This document shows positions 30,591 to 40,582 of a stretch of DNA of 64,000 nucleotides, one piece after another; position 1 is the stretch's first letter; each line of letters opens with the position of its first letter. Position numbers and translations under genes: made by a program. The notes under the pieces were generated by a model that saw only the letters and a program-made list of their open reading frames with translations, was not told the origin of the DNA and searched no databases. Origin of the DNA: Armigeres subalbatus (Eukaryota > Arthropoda > Insecta > Diptera > Culicidae); assembly GCF_024139115.2 (NCBI RefSeq), contig NC_085140.1, positions 30,243,806-30,307,805 of the forward strand, written 5' to 3'.

Positions 30591-32225
30591 ATGAAAGCTA
30601 GTTTGATTCTAACTGTTATTTTGCTTATAATTCCCAACTGTTTGGCAGACCTGCATGAGAACCTTCTTGAACTCGTCACTGATATAATTTATGAAATGGA
30701 CACCGCAAAGTCCGGTTTCCGCATCATAGGGATTGGACGTATTCGACGTTCAATTTTGGCACATTTTGACTTACATCGGCTTCCATCTACCGTTGCCACT
30801 TTCCAACTTATCGACAATGAATTTGCGCTGTCTTCGTCGTATAGAAAATTGTCTTTGCTAATCCTGGATATGGAAACCTTCGCTGACTTCTCGGACCTGA
30901 ATAATTTTATGTGGAATTTATCCGACGCCAGTTTATTCGGCTCACAAACTACCGTTTGTATGTTTTCGCGCAACTTGATATCAGTTTATACGCTCCGTCG
31001 CATTGGATTAGTAAATGCACTGCTAGTGCACGTAACGAAATCTCATCTGCAAACATTCAAGTTGAATTACCTGACCAATTCGTTACGATCTGTACCAGCC
31101 CGCTCTGCTGCTCGTCTGCTATTTTCGTCGAAGCTACTCAACATTGAAGGATACCAATTCAATATTTTCATGAACAATTCAACGGCTCCATTTCACATGT
31201 TTTTCAACTCATTCTTGGCCAAAGGCATCGACGTTGAGCTAACATCAATAGTAATCCATCACCTCAATGGCACAGTTCGATACTCCAGAGATTACGAAGC
31301 TGTTGTTTTGTGGATTGGAAAAACAATTACAGAACTTGGAGATAGCCACCCCATTTTCGACATGAGCTTCTACCATATGAAGCGATTCCAGATAACATCA
31401 TTGGATAAGCTTATCCTACCTTTCATGGAAGAATGGTGCGTTTCGGTGCCGATGCACCGACAAAGAATTTTGTTTCTTCAGCTAACACGCCCTTTCAGTG
31501 TTCACGTGTGGGCTTTCATATGCCTTGTTGTCATTTTACGGTTAATGATAAAATTCAAGAAAATAACAAATTCGAAGATTGTTATGATAATGATGCCCAT
31601 TTTTCGTTGGATTCGAGTACCATCGGTCTTACTAGAATTTCTACTGATTGAAGCGTATTTATGCAAAGTGATTGCGAATCTGTCAACAATGCAATATGAG
31701 CCAGACCCGACAACTTTGGAACATTTGAACAACCGCCAGCAGCCGTTTGTAGCAAGCAACCATGAATTGGAACTCATTTCAGCATACCCCAATTTGGATT
31801 TGACGGTTTCATCGAAGTCCAGAGATTATTTCATCCGAACACATGCATTTCTGGTCAACTGCAAGATGGCCGAATATTACGCCAACAGCAGGTGGAACTT
31901 CGATCCAGTTACCAATGACCCAATGGTGGTGATACTGAAAGAACGACTGCAGCCATTCTTCAGGACATTTTTCTTCGGAAGATATAGTCCGTTTGTAGAG
32001 CGTTTCGAGGAATGCTTCAGCCGACTGATGGATACGGGAATCTGGAGCAAGGTGTACAATCAATGGTCATCCGAACGGGAGCAGTTGGTTTTATTGCTCG
32101 GTAGAGGCGATGATGCTTTCAAGTTGGAAGATTTGGCGACGGTGTGGTTCGCATTGTCAGCAGGATACATTTTGACATCGTTGGTGTTTGTAATTGAAAT
32201 AATTGTTTTCAAAATCAAGAAGTAG
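30591..32225 (+). CDS. Divergent ionotropic receptor (IR), copy 2
   Basis: It encodes 544 residues with the same signal peptide, three membrane segments and C-terminal EDLATVWFAL...EIIVFKIKK end as copy 1, and no intron. By eye about 61 residues differ, so identity is near 89%. The pore, the second lobe and the last membrane segment are nearly unchanged. Differences concentrate at about residues 234-274 in the first extracellular lobe (14 changes in roughly 40 positions). Both copies are open throughout, so both may be expressed as chemosensory channel subunits. Ligand and partner subunits are unknown. Confidence 0.88.
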   Translation: MKASLILTVILLIIPNCLADLHENLLELVTDIIYEMDTAKSGFRIIGIGRIRRSILAHFDLHRLPSTVATFQLIDNEFALSSSYRKLSLLILDMETFADFSDLNNFMWNLSDASLFGSQTTVCMFSRNLISVYTLRRIGLVNALLVHVTKSHLQTFKLNYLTNSLRSVPARSAARLLFSSKLLNIEGYQFNIFMNNSTAPFHMFFNSFLAKGIDVELTSIVIHHLNGTVRYSRDYEAVVLWIGKTITELGDSHPIFDMSFYHMKRFQITSLDKLILPFMEEWCVSVPMHRQRILFLQLTRPFSVHVWAFICLVVILRLMIKFKKITNSKIVMIMMPIFRWIRVPSVLLEFLLIEAYLCKVIANLSTMQYEPDPTTLEHLNNRQQPFVASNHELELISAYPNLDLTVSSKSRDYFIRTHAFLVNCKMAEYYANSRWNFDPVTNDPMVVILKERLQPFFRTFFFGRYSPFVERFEECFSRLMDTGIWSKVYNQWSSEREQLVLLLGRGDDAFKLEDLATVWFALSAGYILTSLVFVIEIIVFKIKK

Positions 32226-33584
32226 GATGTTGCACATGCTGGCTTTTATGTACAGCTCATTGGATCAGCATAAACGATTTTTATCTGTGATTCACGACGT
32301 ATTTAATTAAGAGGCTACGAATATTGAATGACCTTGTTTGGTGATGTGGTTACTGATCAAGTTGCATTTAAATAAGTTTCTGAATGTGTTACATGTGATA
32401 AAACTGCACTGAGGAAAAACTAAACAAATGTGAAACATATGTGTTACAGGTTTCTATAATGGGACATGAACCAGCCAACGACTGAAAATCGCGATAATAT
32501 AAAAAACTCAAAGGTGCACCCCTATCGGGTTGAACGCAAAGGTGACGTTGAACTACGTAGCTGTATGCCACGTACAGGAGTAGAAGCATAAGTACTAGAA
32601 CGCTAGTGGCGCTGTAGTCATTTAAATTATTTTGCCAAATTATGCTTCAACAAGCTTCAATTGGCCATAATTTATGCATCACGTTGTAGTGCACGTTTGG
32701 TTTCATCACCAACATCGGTTTGACATTTGTAGTACCAGTACTTTGGCTGCCAGGTCAAAGTGATGTTAGTCACGAGAACAGGAACGACATTAGCAATCTT
32801 ATACTTTTGAATCAACTCGTGCAGGATTTCAACTTTTCTGTTCGATGAGATCACAGCAAGCGTTTTTCAAGCCCAAGGTGAATCTGTTTTTGTTGTTTAT
32901 CCTGTGCTCCTGAGATTGAGTGAGCATTACGAACCTTGGTGATGTATATAATAATTTTTGACCAACATTTGAAAAGGATGATGAAAATAAAATTTTCAAA
33001 TAATCGAGGATGAACAATACTCTCAAGCGATCACATATCCAAATCATCAATTTATAAAAACTCGCTAGAGAGTAGGAATCGTTCGATAATTGTCTCGATT
33101 CTAAGCATTGGTAAATGCTACTTTTTGAACTTATTTTCTTACATAACACCAAAACACAATGGCAAACATTCGATTGAACTTCATTGTTGACATTAAATTG
33201 GTATTACAGTCGCCTTGAAGGGACTATCGAGATAGGGAGAGATCGAGAAAAGGAAGGAAAATTGAAATGGGTACTAAATCCAAAAAAGCCCGTTTCTATG
33301 AAAAACGACATCAAAACAAATGTCATTTCTTGTTGTTGATATGTTTGTTACTGTCCAAAGATGGTCTAGCCGCCCCCGACAACTCAAACCAAAATCAAAC
33401 CGTTTTAATTTTTGCCAACCGAGCCGCCAACTGTCAAATTATTGTTCGAGCCAAGGTGAGTGCAAGCAGGTGTAGCAGTATGCCAATTTCATGATTCAGC
33501 CATCTTGGATTTTTATATGGGGCAGCCACCGTGTTTGTTTATGTTTTGCACTGAAAACGAAGGAAGTCGAAGGAACTTGAGTCG
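32226..33584. other. 3' flank of IR copy 2, no further gene identified
   Basis: The first 180 bases resemble the 3' flank of copy 1. Beyond that are minus-strand frames of 107 and 60 residues (32829-33152, 32672-32854) without recognisable motifs. A purine-rich GAGATAGGGAGAGATCGAG tract near 33226-33250 resembles Aedes dispersed repeats. I see nothing I can call a gene. Confidence 0.4.
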
Positions 33585-33709
33585 AGTAAGTCGAGTCAAG
33601 TACGAGACACTGAAGACGACCACACAGTTGTGGTCGAAATACGTATCTGCAAAGATATCGAAAATTAATTGGTGGAATTAAATGGAGAGTACTTAATTCG
33701 TCTTAGACG
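33585..33709 (-). repeat. Partial copy of the TTAA-flanked MITE family
   Basis: It is the reverse complement of 34133-34256: GTCGAGTCAAGTACGAGACA, ACTGAAGACGACCACA, GTCGAAATACGTATCTGC, GGTGGAATTAAATGGA and TTCGTCTTAGACGG occur in mirrored order. Together the two form an inverted pair about 0.4 kb apart. Confidence 0.7.
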
Positions 33710-34130
33710 GTAGTAGAACCCACCCGATCTTGCTCTGGTTTGTATTTTTTGCTTTCAAACTCATGAGCTCATTGCAATGCCGCACTCTAGATCGACTTCA
33801 GTGCAAGCTCGACTGTTTTCTCCACAACACACCAGATCGTTACATTTCCATGATTATCCTGCTTTCCTACCAACATTTTCCGATTTTTCATGTATACAAA
33901 CACAGAGGATCCTAAGATGAATCGATTAGTGAGAAAACCGTAAGAATCGGTCAACCCGTACTTGAGTTATATTGCCTCAAAGGAAATGCAAATTATTTTT
34001 TATATATAGGAAGAAAGATAATTAGGCCGGAACAAATTATATTTTCTTCTTCTGTCTCCACTCCCCTCGTTTATTGTAGCTTTATTTTAAATAATTGAGG
34101 GGGGAATTTTAAGGGAAAAATAATAAAATA
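33710..34130. other. Spacer between inverted repeat copies
   Basis: It contains AT-rich sequence with no coding signal beyond a 61-residue frame of no recognisable kind. A G-rich GAGGGGGGAAT tract occurs near 34099. Confidence 0.35.
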
Positions 34131-34322
34131 TTAAACCGTCTAAGACGAATTAAGTACTGTCCATTTAATTCCACCAGTTAATTTTCGTTATCTTTGCAGA
34201 TACGTATTTCGACCACAACTGTGTGGTCGTCTTCAGTGTCTTGTACTTGACTCGACTTTTAATTAAAAATTAACTGGTGGAATTAAATGGACAGTACTTA
34301 ATTCGTCTTAGACGGTTTAATA
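34131..34322. mobile_element. TTAA-flanked MITE with about 50-bp inverted ends
   Basis: The left end ATTAAACCGTCTAAGACGAA and its complement at the right end enclose a core of TACGTATTTCGACC and GGTCGTCTTCAGTGTC. Inverted repeats continue through TTAAGTACTGTCCATTTAAT and CCACCAGTTAA. TTAA lies at each end next to ACCGTC, which would fit a piggyBac-type target site, although TTAA could also be part of the inverted repeat. Confidence 0.7.
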
Positions 34323-34383
34323 CATTCCACTAAACGAGCTTAATATATTTTTCTGAATAAAATATTAATAATGCTAATGCTTT

Positions 34384-34443
34384 AGGGGCAGCAGGGACTA
34401 TGTCCAAGGGCTTGACGATCCCTCCCCAGGCCATCTGCGAGTT
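34384..34443 (+). promoter_or_regulatory. LINE 5' UTR block shared with the R1 element
   Basis: It includes GCAGGGACTATGTCCAAGGG, CTTGACGAT and CCTCCCCA, followed by CTGCGAGTT, in register with 24227-24284. Confidence 0.6.
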
Positions 34444-34634
34444 GTGGGGCTTGCCTAGGATGTGGTGGGGTTTGACAGTGGGCCCTGTTAAACCTCTATA
34501 AAAAGCTGCATGTATCCGCAAGTAGGCCCCACCAAAGCGACCGTGTGCCGCTCAAAGCGCACAAGCCCAAGTCCTGGTGTTAGGTGGGACGCTAAACAGC
34601 CCTGACACGACGGCCCTCCGACGAGACAGGAGGT

Positions 34635-35267
34635 TTGCGCTGGCCCAATAAGCCGCCTAGAAAACCAATCATTACGAACAATATAAGAGATAATGCGACT
34701 CGATATAATCGGCAAAGACCTAGGCGACGAATACAGGATCACGATTGGAAGCTTGGAACATGGAATTGCAAGTCGCTAGGTTTCGCAGGTTGCGACAGGA
34801 TGATCTACGATGAATTACATCCCCGCAACTTCGACGTCGTGGCGCTGCAGAAGATTTGCTGGACAGGACAGAAAGTGTGGAAAAGCGGGCATCGAGCGGC
34901 TACCTTCTACCAAAGTTGTGGCACCACCAACGAGCTGGGAACCGGCTTCATAGTGCTGGGTAAGATGCGCCAACGCGTGATTGGGTGGCAGCCAATCAAC
35001 GCAAGGATGTGCAAGCTGAGGATTAAAGGCCGTTTCTTCAACTATAGCATCATCAACGTGCACTGCCCACACGAAGGGAGACCCGACGACGAGAAAGAAG
35101 CGTTCTACGCACAGCTGGAGCAGACATACGATGGATGCCCACTGCGGGACGTCAAAATCGTCATCGGTGACATGAACGCACAGGTAGGAAGGAGGAAATG
35201 TATAGACCGGTCATCGGACCGGATAGTCTGCACACCGTATCGAATGACAACGGCCAACGATGCATAA
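34635..35267 (+). pseudogene. LINE endonuclease, N-terminal part
   Basis: The frame holds LGTWNCKSLGF, FDVVALQKICWTGQ, TGFIVLGKMRQRVIGW, INVHCPHEGRPDDEKEAF and VIGDMNAQVGR, an APE-type endonuclease that nicks target DNA. The frame is lost by a shift near 35200, and the domain continues in the next frame. Confidence 0.85.
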
Positions 35268-35713
35268 ACTTCGCAGCCTCCCGCGGAATGGTAGTCCGAA
35301 GCACCTTCTTTCCCCGCAAAAATATCCACAAGGCCACATGGAGATCACCTAACCAAGAAACGGAAAACCAAATCGACCACGATCTAATCGACGGTAAATT
35401 CTTCTCCGACATCACGAACGTCCGCACTTACCGCAGTGCGAATATTGAATCCGACCACTACCTCGTTGCAGTATGCCTGCGCTCAAAACTCTCGACGGTG
35501 TACAACACGCGTCGAAGTCGGACGCCGCGGCTTAACATTGGGCGGCTACAAGATGGTAGACTAGCCCAAGAATACGCGCAGCAGCTGGAAGTGGCACTTC
35601 CAACGGAAGAGCAGCTAGGCGCAGCGTCTCTAGAAGATGGCTGGAGAGATATTCGATCCGCCATTGGTAGCACCGCAACCGCTGCACTTGGCACGGTGCC
35701 CCGGATCAGATAA
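35198..35713 (+). pseudogene. LINE endonuclease, C-terminal part and linker
   Basis: It has NDNGQRCINFAASRGMVVRS, TFFPRKNIHKATWRSP, the endonuclease IDHDLIDG and SDHYLVAV motifs, and then a linker ending GTVPRIR, with a stop at 35713. Confidence 0.85.
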
Positions 35714-35745
35714 ACGACTGGTATGACGGCAAATGTGAGCAGTTA

Positions 35746-36402
35746 GTGGAAGAGAATAATGCAGCATGGGCGAGATTGCTGCAACACCGCACGAGGGCGA
35801 ACGAGGCACGATATAAACGGGAGCGGAACAGACAAAACTCGATTTTCCGGAGGAAAAAGCGCCAGCAGGAAGATCGAGACCGTGAAGAAAAGGAGCAACT
35901 GTACCGCGCTAATAACACACGAAAGTTCTATGAGAAGTTAAACCGTTCACGTAAGGGCCACGTGCCACAGCCTGATATGTGTAAGGACATAAACGGGAAC
36001 CTTCTTACGAACGAGCGTGAGGTGATCCAAAGGTGGCGGCAGCACCTGAATGGCGATGTGGCAGACGAAGATGGCGGTATGGTGATGGACCTGGGAGAAT
36101 GCGCGCAGGACATAATTCTACCGGCTCCGGATCTCCAGGAAATCCAGGAGGAGATTGGCCGGCTGAAGAACAACAAAGCCCCTGGGGTTGACCAACTACC
36201 AGGAGAGCTATTTAAACACGGTGGTGAGGCACTGGCTAGAGCGCTGCACTGGGTCATTACCAAGATTTGGGAGGAGGAAGTTTTGCCGCAGGAGTGGATG
36301 GAAGGTGTCGTGTGTCCCATCTACAAAAAGGGCGATAAGCTGGATTGTAGCAACTACCGTGCAATAACATTGCTGAACGCCGCCTCCAAGGAACTCTCGT
36401 AA
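35746..36402 (+). pseudogene. LINE linker and start of reverse transcriptase
   Basis: A basic linker is followed by the reverse transcriptase entry motifs NNKAPGVDQLPGELFKHGG, WMEGVVCPIYKKGDK and NYRAITLLNAA. It ends at a stop at 36402 where the family normally reads on. Confidence 0.85.
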
Positions 36403-37661
36403 AGTTTATGCCATCGACTAGCACCAACTGCAAGAGAGTTCGTGGGACAGTACCGGGCAGGATTCATGGGCGAACGCTCCACCACGGACCAGGTGTTCGC
36501 CATTCGCCAAGTACTGCAGAAATGCCGCGAATACAACGTGCCCACACATCATCTATTCATCGACTTTAAAGCCGCATATGATACAATCGATCGGGACCAG
36601 CTATGGCAGCTAATGCACGAACACGGTTTTCCGGATAAACTGACACGGTTGATCAAAGCGACGATGGATCGGGTGATGTGCGTAGTTCGAGTTTCAGGGC
36701 ATTCTCGAGTCCCTTCGAAACCCGCAGAGGGTTACGGCAAGGTGATGGTCTTTCGTGTTTGCTATTCAACATCGCTTTGGAAGGGGTAATACGAAGAGCA
36801 GGGATTAACACGAGTGGTACAATTTTCAATAAGTCCGTCCAGCTATTTGGTTTCGCCGACGACATAGATATTATGGCACGTAACTTTGAGAAGATGGAGG
36901 AAGCCTACATCAGACTGAAGAGGGAAGCTAAGCGGATCGGACTAGTCATCAACACGTCGAAGACGAAGTACATGATAGGAAGAGGTTCAAGAGAAGACAA
37001 TGTGAGCCACCCACCGCGAGTTTGCATCGGTGGTGACGAAATCGAGGTGGAAGAAGAATTTGTGTACTTGGGCTCACTGGTGACTGCCGAAAATGACACC
37101 AGCAGAGAAATTCGGAGACGCATAGTGGCTGGAAATCGTAGGTACTTTGGACTCCGCAAGACGCTCCGATCGAATAGAGTTCGCCGCCGTACCAAACTGA
37201 CAATCTACAAAACGCTCATTAGACCGGTAGTCCTCTACGGACACGAGACCTGGACGATGCTCGTGGAGGACCAACGCGCACTTGGAGTTTTCGAAAGGAA
37301 AGTGCTGCGTACCATCTATGGTGGGGTGCAGATGGCGGACGGTACGTGGAGGAGGCGAATGAACCACGAATTGCATCAGCTGTTGGGAGAACCATCCATC
37401 GTTCACACCGCGAAAATCGGACGACTGCGATGGGCCGGGCACGTAGCCAGAATGTCGGACAGTAACCCGGTGAAAATGGTTCTCGACAACGATCCGACGG
37501 GCACAAGAAGGCGAGGTGCGCAGCGGGCAAGGTGGATCGATCAGGTGGAAGATGACTTGCGGACCCTCCGTAGACTGCGTGGTTGGCGACGTGTAGCCAT
37601 GGACCGAGCCGAATGGAGAAGACTTTTATATACCGCACAGGCCACTTCGGCCTTAGTCTGA
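36403..37661 (+). pseudogene. LINE reverse transcriptase core and C-terminus
   Basis: It covers GFMGERSTTDQVF, HLFIDFKAAYDTIDRD, RRGLRQGDGLSCLLFNIALE and the catalytic FGFADDIDIMA, then KTKYM, EFVYLGSLVT, LYGHETWTM and RWAGHVARM. A one-base shift lies between the palm-start frame (36442-36789) and the catalytic frame (36678-37661). The C-terminal end lies 17 bases before the (TAA)n tail. Confidence 0.88.
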
Positions 37662-37735
37662 TTAAATAATAATAATAATAATGCTTCCCCAGCAAATTCT
37701 TTAAGAAAACTGATGAGTTTTGCTATTTTATCAAT

Positions 37736-37860
37736 TTAGGGGCCGTCCAGAAACCACGTGGTCATATATGGTGGGAGGGGGGGTTTGCAAAATGACCACG
37801 ATAAGCCACATGGGGGGAGGGGGGGTGTTGCTCTCGAACCACGTGGTCTTTTTTTTATAC
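37736..37860. repeat. GGGGCCGTCCA repeat with G-runs
   Basis: It starts GGGGCCGTCCAGAAACCACG and contains two long G-runs (GGGAGGGGGGG and GGGGGGAGGGGGGG) and three CCACGTGGTC-like palindromes. It resembles short dispersed repeats in mosquito genomes that begin with GGGGCCGTCC. The element boundaries are not clear. Confidence 0.45.
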
Positions 37861-37946
37861 GAAAAGTTTTTGGTAAATAACAATAGCGGTGTAAAAAATA
37901 CAAATCATTAAACGCAAAGCGCATCTTAGAACCGATGCCCACGTAG

Positions 37947-37975
37947 CGTCTTTTCAACTCAGCGTTGAAAAGACG
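37947..37975. repeat. Perfect 12-bp-stem hairpin
   Basis: CGTCTTTTCAAC and GTTGAAAAGACG are separated by TCAGC. It directly abuts the left TA of the next MITE. Confidence 0.6.
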
Positions 37976-37977
37976 TA

Positions 37978-38357
37978 CACAGAAAAAATAAAGAACCTAA
38001 AAAAAAAGTTTAAAGAACTCAACTTTGAGTACGAAGTTCAAATTTTTAACAAAACATTAGGTAGTTTTCTCACTCGCTCTCATGAATGATATTATAGACA
38101 AAGAGAGCTGCATCGACCCAACATGTGCTGTTCCGTGGAAGAAGCCAAATTTGAGTTGTTTTAACCATAGTCTCGAGTGAGTGAAAATAACATAAATTTG
38201 AGTTGGTTGAAAACTTCATAGTGGGTGAAAATTCAACACGGGAGTAAAGGCAAAGTACTCACCGGATTTTTTGCATTTTACTTATATTTGGCTTCTTCCA
38301 TGCAAGGGCGGATTTGAGTGAAAGGAACCGTAAAGTGAGTTGTTTCGCGGTTCCGTG
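37978..38357. mobile_element. Probable TA-flanked MITE with CACAGAA ends
   Basis: Ends CACAGAA on the left and TTCCGTG on the right are flanked by TA (37976-37977, 38358-38359). The interior is partly palindromic: AAGAAGCCAAATTTGAG mirrors TTGGCTTCTTCCATG, and GAACTCAACTTTGAG mirrors ACTCA tracts. It is non-coding. Confidence 0.45.
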
Positions 38358-39984
38358 TAGGTGTGCATCGAAAATAACCGGTAACGCAGCGTCGGTCGCA
38401 ACGTCGATGCGTATCTGCGTTATTTGATAAGATGGTCATTAGCCCATTTCCATAAAAAAATTAACGAAAAAACAGGCTGCGATTCAGTCTCAATTTCCAC
38501 AAAAAAATTGGAAAGGAAAAATGGAAAAATATGAAGAAAAAATCCGCCGCGCCACCGCCGCAGATGGTTTTTGGCATCACGCCGCCGACACTTTTGCATT
38601 AGCGGACTGCAGCTACAATTTTGAAAAATGTTCATGTTTTTACAATAATCCAAGAAAAAAACTTCAAAAGAATTTCTTGTGGATATTCAGGAAAAATCCA
38701 GTAAAGAAATTGCCTGTAAAAACTTTGACTTTACTTCATACAATCCTGATAAAGTGCTGGCATTCCGAATGATTTTTGAACAATTCTCTGTGAAAAATTT
38801 TGCTTGGAAATTTTGCTACAAATTGTTAATGAAAAAAAAACAAAACAACTCCAGCGTAAATTCCGAAAAAAATTTCAACAATAATAAATTAGCACTTGTG
38901 AAAGCAAAAACTGCAATTGTGAAATAAGAATTTTTCATAAAGAAATCAAAATGTTCCACGAAAAAAGTTCAAAATTTTCGTGAATAAATCAATATAAGCA
39001 ATAAACAATTACAAAAATTTTCACAAAATAGATATTTTTTTCTACACATAATCTCTATATAATAAAAATGAGATTTCCTTCCTGACCGATTTGCAAGATT
39101 TTCCCCTAATCGATTCGTTTTGGGATCCGCAAGGTTTGTATATACAAAAAGTTAGTGAATTTAACGGGGAAATGTAAAAAGTCATTACAATTTTGGTCAG
39201 CTTTTGAGGAAAAGAAAACAAACGCACGGAAATTGACCTAGAGTGCGGTGCTGCAAATAGTTCATTGTGACATTTGCAACACCTGGGCAATGCTACATCA
39301 ATAAAGAGCAATAAAAATAAGAAAATAAGAAAGAAAAGCAACCAAATTGATAAAATTTTCCATGAACTTCAAACGGGTTAATAAGGAAAAATGCTAAATT
39401 TTATTGCTTTTTATATTCTTCAATGGAAAATTTCTTTTATTTTTCAATGCTCTTTATTGATTTTTCGTGGAAAGGTTTTAATTTTTGGTAAAAAAAATTA
39501 TTTTGTTGAAAATTTTGCAATTATGTATTGCCAATATTAATTTAGTTATGGAATGTTTGTATTTTTCCGTGGAACATTTTGATTTCTTTATGAAAAATCT
39601 TCTTTTATATTTGCAATTTTTAGTTTTAAAAGTGTTAATTTATTTTTGTTTTGTGGAAAATTCTTAATTGTTTATGGAAATTTTGCATTATTTGTAGAAA
39701 ATTTGATATTTTTTATTGCTAATTCCATGATTTCTTTATTGGAAATTTCCTAATTGTTATGGAAATTTTTTAAAATTTTTTAGGCTGAGTTTTCATTTCA
39801 GTCGATATCGTATCTTAGAACATCGACTCATGGAAGGTCTTGAAAGTAATAAATGAAATCGCATCGGCTCAATGGACCTGCTGGACCTGCTTAGCGATGC
39901 ACGGATATATCGCTCAGGACTTGGTTAATCGGATCGTTTCAAAATTCCGTAATATCATGTCTTGGGACATTTTGTTTCTTGACA
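38358..39984. other. AT-rich degenerate repeat region, no gene
   Basis: From about 38640 to 39780 the sequence is a loose succession of motifs such as GAAAATTTTG, TGGAAATTTT and AAAATTCTT in both orientations. It resembles 41550-42060 and, distantly, 58870-59440. The last 200 bases lead into the repeat family that starts near 39985. Short open frames here are composition-driven. Confidence 0.45.
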
Positions 39985-40582
39985 TGATTTTGACGTAAAC
40001 TACGTCTAAGGGGAAGACTCAGATACAGGGTGTAAAACCGAAATTTCCAAATTCGAGACCGTCACGAAATTAGGATAGATTTCAAACGCTAATAGCGTCT
40101 TTATCTTTCGATAGATTTTCGACATTTGCTTATCAATCGATTCAGAAACTCTCCAGCAATTTGCCAATTATATTGATACTATTGATTATCAACGTTAAAG
40201 TATTGAAAATGTTGTTTCTTTCCAAACCGGGTGAAAAATTCAATTCCGTTCATAAATCCCCAACACGGACATCAGATTGCAGTAAGGTACGGGCCTTTTG
40301 ATCCACTGCTTCGTTTTCCCTGTGTATAAAAAGCCCCGTGTTTCGCGTGCGCGCGTCATTTTCATTCTGGATGTCACGGTGAGCGGACCAGAGCGTCCAG
40401 AAGCGGTCCCAGTGACAACGGCTGTCTCAGCGGTGTGGTGGTGCGGATGAAATTTTTTCAATCGGTGGTGGTGGCGGTCGTGGAAGCAGCCGCACATCAT
40501 TTTCATCCGTGTCCCATCTTCGGCGGATCTGGCAATCGACGGCGTCCGTTGAGCCGAATCATCGGATGGCGGTCGCGCAGCC
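39985..40582. repeat. Unclassified repeat family X, copy 1
   Basis: It begins TTGACGTAAACTACGTCTAA and GGGGAAGACTCAGATACAGG, and later has TCTTTATCTTTCGATAGATT and CCCCAACACGGACATCAGAT. The same blocks recur at 43202-43430, 46318-46490 and 52979-53130. It is cut at 40582 by the foldback element. Confidence 0.7.

Larger units (their letters stand above)
34383..37678 (+). mobile_element. Non-LTR retrotransposon (APE-type LINE), full-length insertion
   Basis: TAATGCTT at 34375-34382 and 37679-37686 is the target duplication. The element starts with the 5' UTR block it shares with the R1 copy and ends in a (TAA)n tail. One long ORF (endonuclease plus reverse transcriptase) is broken into at least five frames. 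No ORF1 is visible. The motif set (WNCKSL, GDMNAQVG, FADDIDIM, KTKYM, RWAGHVARM) is that of a very common RTE-like arthropod LINE group. I leave the clade open. Confidence 0.85.

Noticed and set aside
32672..33152. A third decayed IR gene after copy 2
   Set aside because: The minus-strand frames here share no IR motif (no pore, no EDLATVWFAL-like end), so the idea has no support.
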